From Marinobacter denitrificans (GTDB taxonomy: Bacteria > Pseudomonadota > Gammaproteobacteria > Pseudomonadales > Oleiphilaceae), in the NCBI RefSeq assembly GCF_008795955.1, contig NZ_VMHN01000002.1, forward strand, positions 1 to 64,000: 64,000 nucleotides of DNA, given 5' to 3'. The notes under the pieces were generated by a model. It had not been told where the DNA came from. It was given only the letters and a program-made list of their open reading frames with translations, and did not search any database. A program made the translations under genes and the position numbers. Below are positions 26,082 through 33,437 of the stretch, one piece after another. Position 1 is the stretch's first letter; each line of letters starts with the position of its first letter.

Positions 26082-26399
26082 ATGCAGTATTGGGTGCATC
26101 TGGATGAGTTGGAGCTTGATTTCGCATGCCATCCCGGCCAGAGCGTATTGGATTGTATGATTGGCTCAGGAAAAAAAGGCATTCAGGTTGGTTGTCGCGG
26201 TGGAGGTTGTGGCGTTTGTAAAGTCGAAGTGATTGAGGGTGATTACATAGCACGTCCTATGAGCAAAGCCCACATTGATAACGATGCGATTGCCGACAGG
26301 CAAGTGCTGGCGTGCTGCATCACGCCGAAGAGTGATTTGTCGTTGAAGGTAGTTGGTAAAATCAACAAACCCATACAGCGCAAGGGCAAGCAAGCATAA
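26082..26399 (+). CDS. dmpQ: XylT/DmpQ-type [2Fe-2S] ferredoxin, block A
   Basis: A 105-residue plant-type ferredoxin with the cluster motif Cys38-x4-Cys43-x2-Cys46 in [11 protein letters not shown] and a fourth Cys in VLACC. XylT and DmpQ re-reduce the inactive Fe(III) form of catechol 2,3-dioxygenase. AAAGGGGGGG lies just upstream. Here it follows C23O-2, whereas in block B it sits between dmpP and dmpB; it may serve C23O-2 or both block-A dioxygenases. Confidence 0.9.
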   Translation: MQYWVHLDELELDFACHPGQSVLDCMIGSGKKGIQVGCRGGGCGVCKVEVIEGDYIARPMSKAHIDNDAIADRQVLACCITPKSDLSLKVVGKINKPIQRKGKQA

Positions 26400-26991
26400 C
26401 CTTGATTATGGTCAGGAGCATGGGTAAAAGCTGCATGTTAGTGTGGCAGCCCATGAGCCGCTGCCATCGGTCTTTTAAACAGCGGTGCGAATAAACTTTC
26501 TTTCTGATTTCTCAAACACAAAGCCCTCTCAGGCCGCTGTATTACAGATACGGTCCGATGTGCTGTATTGGGTTCGCGAATATTTTTCTACCAATGCTAT
26601 CCCATTAAAGTTAGAGGGACTTTGCAAGAAATGTCTGAGATCTTTTTCTGATGCATCATCAGAAATATCCGAAAGAGCTCGTCAACCAATAGTTGTATGT
26701 ATTCCAAGCGTTCCTGCAGCGCTGAGTGGTGAACAGAGTGCGATAAAAGAGATTAGCTCGGAATCCCCCTCTCCCCTTTGTTTCCATGTATGTAGGATTC
26801 ATATTTGTAACGACAATGCGGAAACTCTGTTCGGCTTCAACTACGTTGTCCGGTCGGCCAAAAAATGTCGTTAACCGGTCTTACTAATTGTTGCCGAACA
26901 GAGCATGGAGTTTTTTGGCCTCTATTCCTCCCGCGGGCTCCAGCTAGCAAACGTAATCTGCAGTTTCATCTTAAGTTCCATCCATTGTGAA
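26400..26991. other. Intergenic region after block A
   Basis: About 590 bases without a convincing gene. A GTG-started frame at 26485-26874 (129 codons) has no recognisable motif and no clear ribosome-binding site. Near the start, CATGGG...GCTGC and GCAGC...CCATG (26419-26455) can fold into a bulged hairpin. Interlocked inverted repeats near 26825-26920 are listed separately. Confidence 0.5.
26825..26920. repeat. Two interlocked inverted repeats
   Basis: CTCTGTTCGGC (26825-26835) is inverted at 26893-26903, and GGCCAAAAAA (26856-26865) is inverted at 26911-26920. The order is A, B, A', B', so both stems would form a pseudoknot-like fold in RNA. Both pairs are perfect (11 and 10 bases). They lie between two convergent genes; the second arm pair could also act as a terminator. 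Confidence 0.55.
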
Positions 26992-27924
26992 TCAGAACAG
27001 ATAACCCAAGCGTACTTGGGCGAAGGTAAGCTTTGGGCCCTGCTCAACATCTAGATCCTGCTGGATATGGCCAAGAATATGAACCCGGGGTGCAACAAAG
27101 CCTGCGGCAATCAGACTGAAAGCGCTGTTATCGAACCCGTCATGCAGATCGTTGCCAGCTAGCTGCTGTTCGGCACCCCATTTATGTTTGTACTGCATTG
27201 ACAGGCTGAGCTTCCGAGAGATGTCGTAACGCAGGCTCGCGTATACCTGATACAGTGGGTCGGTCTCGATACCAGCTTTGTCAGTGTCAGAGTAGAGCTC
27301 GTATTCAGCCACACCTTCGGCGGACAATTTGCTCTCACCCAAGCGATGAATATATGCGCCTTGAAGGTTATAAGCCCAGCGATCGTTACTGGCCACAAAA
27401 CCCTCGCCTTTGTGATCACCGGTTGGTGCTGAAGCACGCAGACCGATGCCGGCAAACCGCCCGAGAGCACGATCTGAGTAGGGCCAGAGCACACCGCCAA
27501 AGAAGACATCGCCTAAACCAGACCAAGAGTCACCTGCTCGCCCGTTCTCCTGTTTGGCAATTGGAATCCCACCCTCAACTAAAACTGGCATTCCGTTCCA
27601 CTCTTCATAATGTAGATAACGAAACACCGCCTGCTTCAGTGAAATATCCAGGTCATCAGCGACTTTTTCTCCGCCGTTATAGGCTTCGTCGGCTTCTCCA
27701 TATTGTAGGTGAAGTAACCCTACCTTTGTTTCTTCTGGAAAGGGGAAGTATGCTCCTGGCAAAGATGGAATATCGGCGTGGGCAAGACCCGAAGCAGCAG
27801 AGAATAAACTGGCAAGCAGAAGATTTCTACCGTTAGACTTTTTGACGTGCGATAGAGCTCGCCGCTCACTGTAACATGCAGGTCTGGAGTCGGGAAAACC
27901 ACCTGCTTCGATTGAAATCAACAT
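26992..27924 (-). CDS. Outer-membrane protein, phenol meta-pathway (MetA-deg) type
   Basis: A 310-residue predicted outer-membrane beta-barrel. An apparent signal segment (NGRNLLLASLFSAASGLAHA) follows an unusual 30-residue N-terminal extension. Amphipathic strands fill the rest (GLRASAPTGDHKGEGFVASNDRWAYN), and the C-terminus ends FAQVRLGYLF with a terminal Phe. This fits the family annotated as a meta-pathway phenol degradation-like protein, thought to aid uptake of aromatics. The start at 27924 is supported by AGAGG upstream; a longer frame exists but lacks such a site. It is convergent with block A and stands alone. Confidence 0.7.
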   Translation of the reverse strand: MLISIEAGGFPDSRPACYSERRALSHVKKSNGRNLLLASLFSAASGLAHADIPSLPGAYFPFPEETKVGLLHLQYGEADEAYNGGEKVADDLDISLKQAVFRYLHYEEWNGMPVLVEGGIPIAKQENGRAGDSWSGLGDVFFGGVLWPYSDRALGRFAGIGLRASAPTGDHKGEGFVASNDRWAYNLQGAYIHRLGESKLSAEGVAEYELYSDTDKAGIETDPLYQVYASLRYDISRKLSLSMQYKHKWGAEQQLAGNDLHDGFDNSAFSLIAAGFVAPRVHILGHIQQDLDVEQGPKLTFAQVRLGYLF

Positions 27925-28236
27925 CGCTAATACCTCTTGTTTTTGTGTCGAATTTTTGCAGTCGCAAAATGAGTGAATGTTGCGCCTAGTTCGCGAACGC
28001 AATTTATGAATAATTTTTCCTTTTTTACTCAGATCAATCTTAAAAAAGCCTCTATATTCCCTCCAATACTTTCGGACTGCTTCCCCTATACCTTTTATGC
28101 ATCACGGATGATCATGGCGCTCGGCAATGCAAGTTATGTCACAGGCGCCTCAGTTCCCGGATAAGCTTTTTTCTTTCTTTTGCCGAACCCTACCATTTTG
28201 ATTCTGATTGGTAGCGTTGGTAGAAGTCGTCAGTGC
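27925..28236. other. Upstream region of the MetA-type gene
   Basis: About 310 bases with no believable gene; a 63-codon frame at 27973-28164 has no motif or ribosome site. Small palindromes are visible, including GTTCGCGAAC near 27989-27998. The promoter of the minus-strand gene must lie here, but I cannot point to it with confidence. Confidence 0.4.
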
Positions 28237-28302
28237 ATACCTAAAAAGTAATGAGTGTGTTTAAAAATGGTATTAGACGGTATTGTTCTGACATCTTAAT
28301 CT
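28237..28302 (+). promoter_or_regulatory. LysR-type operator-promoter module 4 (ahead of a pseudogene)
   Basis: ATAC-N7-GTAA (28237-28251) is followed exactly 33 bases on by GTATTAGACGGTAT (28270-28283), including the TAGACG hexamer (28274-28279); TAATCT (28297-28302) sits 17 bases further. The operator is as good as the functional-looking copies, although the gene it faced has decayed. Confidence 0.65.
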
Positions 28303-28480
28303 CAATCTTGGCTTTTAAAAATTACTGTTTAGCTTTAGAAATAATTCTTCTCGTGCTACTGGCTGGGTTCTGATTTTTATACAATCGAGATTAATGAAGA
28401 TGGTAGAAGGTTGAGGGAATGATTTCAGGTTCTCCTTCATATCAGAATCGATCAATCATAATTCACAAAAAAGGCGAAAC

Positions 28481-28715
28481 ATGGCACCTAGAGGTGGATT
28501 AAAGTGGGAGAACTTGGCATGCAAGTCCTTATGTGGCCGCTGCTAGGAAGCACTACGTAGACCGAATGAGCATTATTGGGGTTATGTCTGATGAGTCTAA
28601 GCGAAAAATCCACTGAAAATACTGGCATGGCATGACCATCATTCCATTGTTCTGCGTGAGACTGATGAAACCGTCTTGGATTACGTGGTGTTCAAGCTCT
28701 ATGACGACCGAACAC
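28481..28715 (+). pseudogene. Decayed catechol 2,3-dioxygenase fragment
   Basis: From ATG at 28481 the DNA aligns with the first 235 or so bases of C23O-2 (25066), from MA-RGG through the segment matching ITLDYVVFKLYDD. It carries at least two one-base deletions in the first 90 bases and a TGA in place of a Cys codon, and the last two thirds of the gene are missing. No iron-ligand region remains. An AT-rich arylsulfatase gene starts 45 bases beyond the break, so the loss may be linked to its arrival. Confidence 0.8.
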
Positions 28716-28759
28716 CATCAATATGATTTTCAAATTACAAAAAACGATAAGGGGTTAAT

Positions 28760-30454
28760 ATGTTAGATTTAGTTGAAAATAAATACAAATTGCATTTTTG
28801 CCTTATTTTTATTTTACTTATTATAGCTCCTGTTTCAAGTTTGGCTGAAGCAAAAAACAGACCGAACTTTATTATAATTGTCGCTGATGATCTGGGATAT
28901 TCAGATATTGGACGATTTGGGGGGGAGATTGAAACACCAAGCTTGGACTCATTAGCGGATTCGGGGGTTAGATTGACCGACTTTCATACTGCTCCAACAT
29001 GTTCGCCAACGAGAGCTATGCTTTTTACCGGTATAGATAATCACTTGGTTGGGCTTGGAAATATGAAGGAGGTGCTAACTGAAGATCAAAAAGGGCAGCC
29101 TGGCTACGAAGGATATCTGAATTTTTCTACAATTTCATTGCCAGAAGTTTTAAAAGAGAACGGTTATGAAACATTTATGGTCGGTAAATGGCACCTTGGC
29201 CGCAGCGCAGAAATCAGTCCTGCAGGGCGCGGTTTCGATAAGTCTTTTGCATTAATGCAGGGTGGCGCCAGCCACTTCGATGATCAGAGAGCAATAATTG
29301 GCGCTGATCCTAAGGCGATATACCGCGATAACGGGAAAGAAGTTGAATTGCCAGAAGGTTTCTTTTCCTCGGATTTTTATGTCGATAGGATGATTCAATA
29401 TCTTGAGGAAAGTGACGCTGATAATCCTTTTTTTGCATTTGTCTCATTCACTGCCCCGCATTGGCCTTTGCAAGCGCCGGTTGATTATATTGAAAAATAT
29501 AAAGGACGCTATGATGAAGGCTATGAGGCCATTCAGAAGGAGAGACATGGCCGAATGGTTGATCTTGGCATCGTAGATGGAGCGGTTGGGCCTAATAACT
29601 CTACGATTGAAGGACTTCCAGGTTGGAGCGATCTTTCGGATGAGGAAAGAAGAGTGGAAGCCAAGAAGATGGAAATATATTCCGCTATGGTTGATAATAT
29701 GGATCATAATATAGGACGTTTGATGTCCCATCTCGAAGCATCTGGAAATCTGGATAATACTGTTATTGTTTTTATGTCAGACAATGGCGCGGAAGGGAAT
29801 GATCCATCGCTTCTTCCGACCAATAAGGCTTGGATAGAGAATGAATACAATAACAGTTATGAGAATATGGGGCATCCTAACTCTTATATTTGGCAAAGTC
29901 CTCAATGGGCTCAGGTTAGCAGTACACCGTTTCCAATGTGGAAGTCCTTCACGTCCCAAGGCGGTTTATTAGCGCCTGCTATTATAAAAATTCTTGGTGT
30001 AACTGAGAAGGGATCAATAAATGATGACTTCCTTCATGTGAAGGATATTATGCCAACGTTTTTGAGCTTGGCAAATATTGAAAATCCCGTAAATAATGGT
30101 GAACATTTGCAGATTCAGGGCGTTTCAATGCTCAAATCTATTGAAGGAAAACAAAGAAGAGAAAGAGTTATCGGCTGGGAATTTCTCGGGCGAGCAGCGG
30201 TTCGAAAAGGGGATTGGAAAATTAGGCTCTTAGAAAATCCCTACGGCACGGGTGAGTGGGAGCTTTATAATCTTGCAAACGACCCAACTGAATCTATGAA
30301 TTTGGCATCTACGAATAAGGATAAGTTGGCGGAGATGCTGGAAGAGTGGGACAGGTATGTTGAGGAAAATGGGGTTATTGTCGCAGAACCTGGAGCGTTT
30401 GGACGAATTGGTTATAGTATGAAGACGTGTTCTTTTGGAAAGTGTCTGGAATAA
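28760..30454 (+). CDS. Arylsulfatase 1 (AT-rich)
   Basis: A 564-residue type I sulfatase with a signal peptide (residues 1-30). The formylglycine motif CSPTR is at residues 81-85, and metal and active-site motifs ADDLGYSDIG, GKWHLG, FTAPHWPLQAP and SDNGAEG are present. It hydrolyses sulfate esters, probably in the periplasm; Cys81 needs conversion to formylglycine by a maturase not seen in the window. It is about two-thirds identical by eye to the copy at 31720, yet its codons are visibly A/T-rich, unlike every neighbour. This points to recent transfer from an AT-rich source or a different amelioration history. AAGGGG precedes the ATG. Confidence 0.9.
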   Translation: MLDLVENKYKLHFCLIFILLIIAPVSSLAEAKNRPNFIIIVADDLGYSDIGRFGGEIETPSLDSLADSGVRLTDFHTAPTCSPTRAMLFTGIDNHLVGLGNMKEVLTEDQKGQPGYEGYLNFSTISLPEVLKENGYETFMVGKWHLGRSAEISPAGRGFDKSFALMQGGASHFDDQRAIIGADPKAIYRDNGKEVELPEGFFSSDFYVDRMIQYLEESDADNPFFAFVSFTAPHWPLQAPVDYIEKYKGRYDEGYEAIQKERHGRMVDLGIVDGAVGPNNSTIEGLPGWSDLSDEERRVEAKKMEIYSAMVDNMDHNIGRLMSHLEASGNLDNTVIVFMSDNGAEGNDPSLLPTNKAWIENEYNNSYENMGHPNSYIWQSPQWAQVSSTPFPMWKSFTSQGGLLAPAIIKILGVTEKGSINDDFLHVKDIMPTFLSLANIENPVNNGEHLQIQGVSMLKSIEGKQRRERVIGWEFLGRAAVRKGDWKIRLLENPYGTGEWELYNLANDPTESMNLASTNKDKLAEMLEEWDRYVEENGVIVAEPGAFGRIGYSMKTCSFGKCLE

Positions 30455-30529
30455 TCAATAGCGAGAATCTGAGGATTCTTGCTCGGGCTATTCATAGGTG
30501 CCCAGCAAGTCTCGCAGACTGGGGCGAGT

Positions 30530-30565
30530 TGCAATCATGGCCGGCTAGTTCCGGCCATGATTGCA
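30530..30565. terminator. Long perfect hairpin after arylsulfatase 1
   Basis: A 15-bp perfect stem: GCAATCATGGCCGG (30531-30544) and CCGGCCATGATTGC (30551-30564), extended by one more pair, with a six-base loop. The nearest T run is about 15 bases further on, so it may be an inefficient terminator or an mRNA-stabilising element. Confidence 0.5.
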
Positions 30566-30626
30566 TGCTAACTGACCAATTTTTGATGTCCGGACACACT
30601 CCCCTCCATAGTGTCGGGCCGGGGGT

Positions 30627-30764
30627 ATACGCATCTTCGTAACCCTGGTGCGGTTTGACGGTATTGCCAATACCTTAAATCTTGAGCACATCAAGGTCGG
30701 GTACTACTCCATCAAGGCTTTGAACCGGAGCGGGATAGTCCCGACTGGGCCAGGCGAGCTCTGA
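30627..30764 (+). pseudogene. 3' remnant of a glutathionyl-hydroquinone reductase-like gene
   Basis: The frame from 30627 reads IRIFVTLVRFD, then GIANTLNLEHIKVGYYSIK to a TGA at 30762-30764. It matches the end of the intact gene at 62888-63835, but a 31-codon block between RFD and GIAN is missing. In the intact gene that block is flanked by near-repeats (GCGCTTTGATG and GCGCTTGATG), the expected product of slippage between short repeats. The 5' two thirds are absent. The remnant precedes a LigB-type dioxygenase gene exactly as in the intact locus, so this is a decayed duplicate. Confidence 0.8.
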
Positions 30765-30781
30765 GCGGAGCCACAAACGCT

Positions 30782-31594
30782 ATGAATACAGATACCGATG
30801 TGCTGTTTATTTCCCATGGCGGCGGGCCAATGCCGCTTCTGGGCGACCCGGGACACCGCGAAATGGTGACCCGGTTAACGGAACTTGCCACCAAGTTAGG
30901 CAAACCCTCCGCAATACTGGTGATCAGCGCTCACTGGGAGGAGTCGGTACCGACGATTACCGCCGGCGCCAAGCCTCCGCTTATCTATGATTACTATGGT
31001 TTTCCTCCGGAGGCCTATGAAATCGAATATCCTTGCCCGGGTGAGCCGGCGTTGGCACAACAGGTCTATCAGGCACTGGATCAGGCTGGAATCCCGGTGC
31101 GCCTTGATGAGCAGAGGGGCTTTGATCATGGCCTGTTCGTGCCCCTTAAATTGATGTATCCGGATGCGGATATTCCGTGTATTCAGCTCTCCCTTGTGAG
31201 CAGTCTGGATGCCGGCACCCACCTGGCGATTGGCCGTGCTTTGCAGGCGCTGGACTATGACAACCTGCTGGTGATTGGCTCCGGCTTTTTATTTCATAAT
31301 ATGAGGGCCTTCTTTTCGAAGCAGACGCCGGACATCCAGGCTCGCAACCAAGCCTTCGAGGAATGGTTGGAACAGACCTGTGGCGATACTAATTTGCCGG
31401 AGTCGGAGCGGGCGAAGCGCCTGGTAGATTGGGAGCGAGCGCCCCACGCCCGGTTCTGTCACCCCCGGGAAGAGCACTTGCTGCCTTTGCATGTCTGTTA
31501 TGGACTTGCGAACAAGTCCAGCAATGCTCACCTATCGGCAACCGTTCTCGGGAAAAGATCGGGGATGTTTTACTGGCAACAGAAAGAAGTGTGA
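30782..31594 (+). CDS. LigB/DODA-family class III extradiol dioxygenase-like protein
   Basis: A 270-residue member of the 4,5-DOPA dioxygenase (YgiD) branch. Conserved His residues are all present: SHGGGP (His12), SAHWEES (His51), FDHGLF (about His115) and HPREEHLLPL (His227, His232), as needed for the metal site. Members cleave catechol-type rings, but many have unknown substrates. It directly follows the glutathione-S-transferase remnant. A close duplicate begins at 63853 at the window edge. Confidence 0.85.
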   Translation: MNTDTDVLFISHGGGPMPLLGDPGHREMVTRLTELATKLGKPSAILVISAHWEESVPTITAGAKPPLIYDYYGFPPEAYEIEYPCPGEPALAQQVYQALDQAGIPVRLDEQRGFDHGLFVPLKLMYPDADIPCIQLSLVSSLDAGTHLAIGRALQALDYDNLLVIGSGFLFHNMRAFFSKQTPDIQARNQAFEEWLEQTCGDTNLPESERAKRLVDWERAPHARFCHPREEHLLPLHVCYGLANKSSNAHLSATVLGKRSGMFYWQQKEV

Positions 31595-31652
31595 TCCGTA
31601 TTTAGTTGCGCAAATCCTACAATCCCTGCGCATACGGGATAACCCCTATAAC

Positions 31653-31717
31653 CATGCCCTCAGCAGAATGGCGTTGACCACAAAACGTGGCACAACAACA
31701 AACTGACTGAGGGCATG
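31653..31717 (+). promoter_or_regulatory. Inverted repeat that can hide the arylsulfatase 2 ribosome site
   Basis: CATGCCCTCAG (31653-31663) is the exact reverse complement of CTGAGGGCATG (31707-31717). The second arm contains the GAGGG ribosome-binding site (31709-31713) of the gene starting at 31720. If transcribed, the leader could fold to block translation. A smaller nested pairing, CCAC with GTGG, lies between. Confidence 0.55.
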
Positions 31718-31719
31718 AC

Positions 31720-33405
31720 ATGTACAAAAACAATGCGCTACTTTGTCGGTTGGGTCTGGCGCTGGGGCTGATGACAGCTTCAATGATGGCTGCCGCCGAT
31801 AACGCCGAAAAACCCAACTTCCTTCTGATTGTGGCCGATGATCTGGGCTACTCCGACATCGGCGCCTACGGCGGGGAAATCGAAACCCCGAGCCTGGACT
31901 CGTTGGCGGATGAAGGCATCCGCATGACCAATTTCCATACCGCACCCACCTGTTCGCCAACCCGTTCCATGTTGCTGTCCGGAGCCGACAACCACCAGGC
32001 CGGCATTGGCAATATGGCTGAGTTGCTCACTGCTGAGCAAAAGGGCAAACCCGGTTATGAAGGCTATCTGAACGATCTTGTTGCGACCCTCCCCGAAGTG
32101 CTCCGGGATAACGGTTACAGCACCTCCATTGCCGGCAAGTGGCACCTTGGCCGCACCGAAGAACTCAGCCCGGCCGCGCGCGGGTTCGATCATTCCTGGG
32201 TGTTGGTGCAGGGTGGCGCCAGCCATTTCGACGATGGCAGGGCCATTATTGGTGTCGATCCGAAAGCCATCTATCTGGAAGACGGCAAACAGGTTGAAGT
32301 ACCCAAAGGTTTCTTTTCCTCTGACTTCTATGCCGACAAGGTGATCGATTACATCGACGCTGCCGGGGACAAGCCTTTCTTCAGCTTTCTCGCCTTTACT
32401 GCCCCGCACTGGCCACTGCAGGCGCCGGAGTCATACATCAACAAGTACGAAGGCCGGTACGACGAGGGCTACGAGGCCATTCGCCAGCAACGCATGGGCA
32501 AGATGAAAGAAATGGGACTTGTGGGTCATGAACTGGCCGCCAATGTGCCGTTTGATGAGCTGCCTTCCTGGGACGAGCTGACGGACGAACAACGCAAGAT
32601 CGAAGCCCGCAAGATGGAAGTGTATGCGGCCATGGTGGACAACATGGACCACAACATCGGTCGTGTCATGGCTCACCTGGAAGAGAAAGGCGAGCTGGAC
32701 AATACCGTGATCCTGTTCATATCGGATAACGGCGCCGACGGTAACAGCCCGGAAGTTCTGCCGAAGAACGAGGAATGGATTGCCTCCGAATACGACAACA
32801 GTTACGACAACATTGGCCGCCCTGATTCCTACATCTGGTATGGCGCCCAGTGGGGCCAGGTTAGTGCAGCGCCCTATCCCATGTGGAAGGGATTTCCGTC
32901 CCAGGGTGGTTTGCTGGTGCCTGCCATTCTCAGCCTGCCTCGGGAGGCCGGAGGTGACATCAATCACGAGTTTTTCCACGTGATGGACGTGATGCCGACC
33001 TTCCTGGAACTGGCCGGTATTGAGCAACCGCAAAGCCCCTACAACGGCCGGGATATTTTCGAGATCCAGGGTGTATCCATGATCCCTGGTCTAAACGGCA
33101 AGGCTGAAGAAAACCGCGTTGTCGGTTGGGAGCTGTACGGCCGCTCTGCAGTACGCAAGGGTGACTGGAAAATCCGTTTGCTGGAGAACCCATACGGCCC
33201 GGGCACCTGGCAACTGTTCAATCTGGCTGAAGACCCCACTGAAACCACCGATCTGGCCGCCAAAGAACCGGAAAAGCTGGAAGAAATGGTCGCCGAGTGG
33301 GACCGGTATGTTGATCGCAACGGTGTCTACCCTGCTGACCCGAACGACATGAGGAAAGTGGGTTATAGCTTCACCACCTGCCTGTACGGCAAGTGCGTCG
33401 AGTAA
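31720..33405 (+). CDS. Arylsulfatase 2
   Basis: A 561-residue type I sulfatase with a signal peptide (LCRLGLALGLMTASMMAAA). The modified Cys is in CSPTR (residues 78-82), with ADDLGYSDIG, GKWHLG, PHWPLQAP and SDNGADG as further active-site segments. It is similar along its whole length to arylsulfatase 1, including the unusual C-terminal Cys pair (YSFTTCLYGKCVE), but with GC-rich codons matching the neighbourhood. A porin follows after 32 bases, suggesting uptake of a sulfated compound or product. The ribosome site is GAGGG at 31709-31713. Confidence 0.92.
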   Translation: MYKNNALLCRLGLALGLMTASMMAAADNAEKPNFLLIVADDLGYSDIGAYGGEIETPSLDSLADEGIRMTNFHTAPTCSPTRSMLLSGADNHQAGIGNMAELLTAEQKGKPGYEGYLNDLVATLPEVLRDNGYSTSIAGKWHLGRTEELSPAARGFDHSWVLVQGGASHFDDGRAIIGVDPKAIYLEDGKQVEVPKGFFSSDFYADKVIDYIDAAGDKPFFSFLAFTAPHWPLQAPESYINKYEGRYDEGYEAIRQQRMGKMKEMGLVGHELAANVPFDELPSWDELTDEQRKIEARKMEVYAAMVDNMDHNIGRVMAHLEEKGELDNTVILFISDNGADGNSPEVLPKNEEWIASEYDNSYDNIGRPDSYIWYGAQWGQVSAAPYPMWKGFPSQGGLLVPAILSLPREAGGDINHEFFHVMDVMPTFLELAGIEQPQSPYNGRDIFEIQGVSMIPGLNGKAEENRVVGWELYGRSAVRKGDWKIRLLENPYGPGTWQLFNLAEDPTETTDLAAKEPEKLEEMVAEWDRYVDRNGVYPADPNDMRKVGYSFTTCLYGKCVE

Positions 33406-33437
33406 CCCGGTCTCAACTGATCCACAGGGGAAATACC

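Noticed and set aside
26485..26874. A 129-codon frame between the ferredoxin and the outer-membrane protein gene
   Set aside because: It begins with GTG without a ribosome site, shows no family motif and contains the first halves of the interlocked repeats.
27973..28164. A 63-codon frame upstream of the MetA-type gene
   Set aside because: AT-rich region with no ribosome site or motif; more likely promoter DNA.
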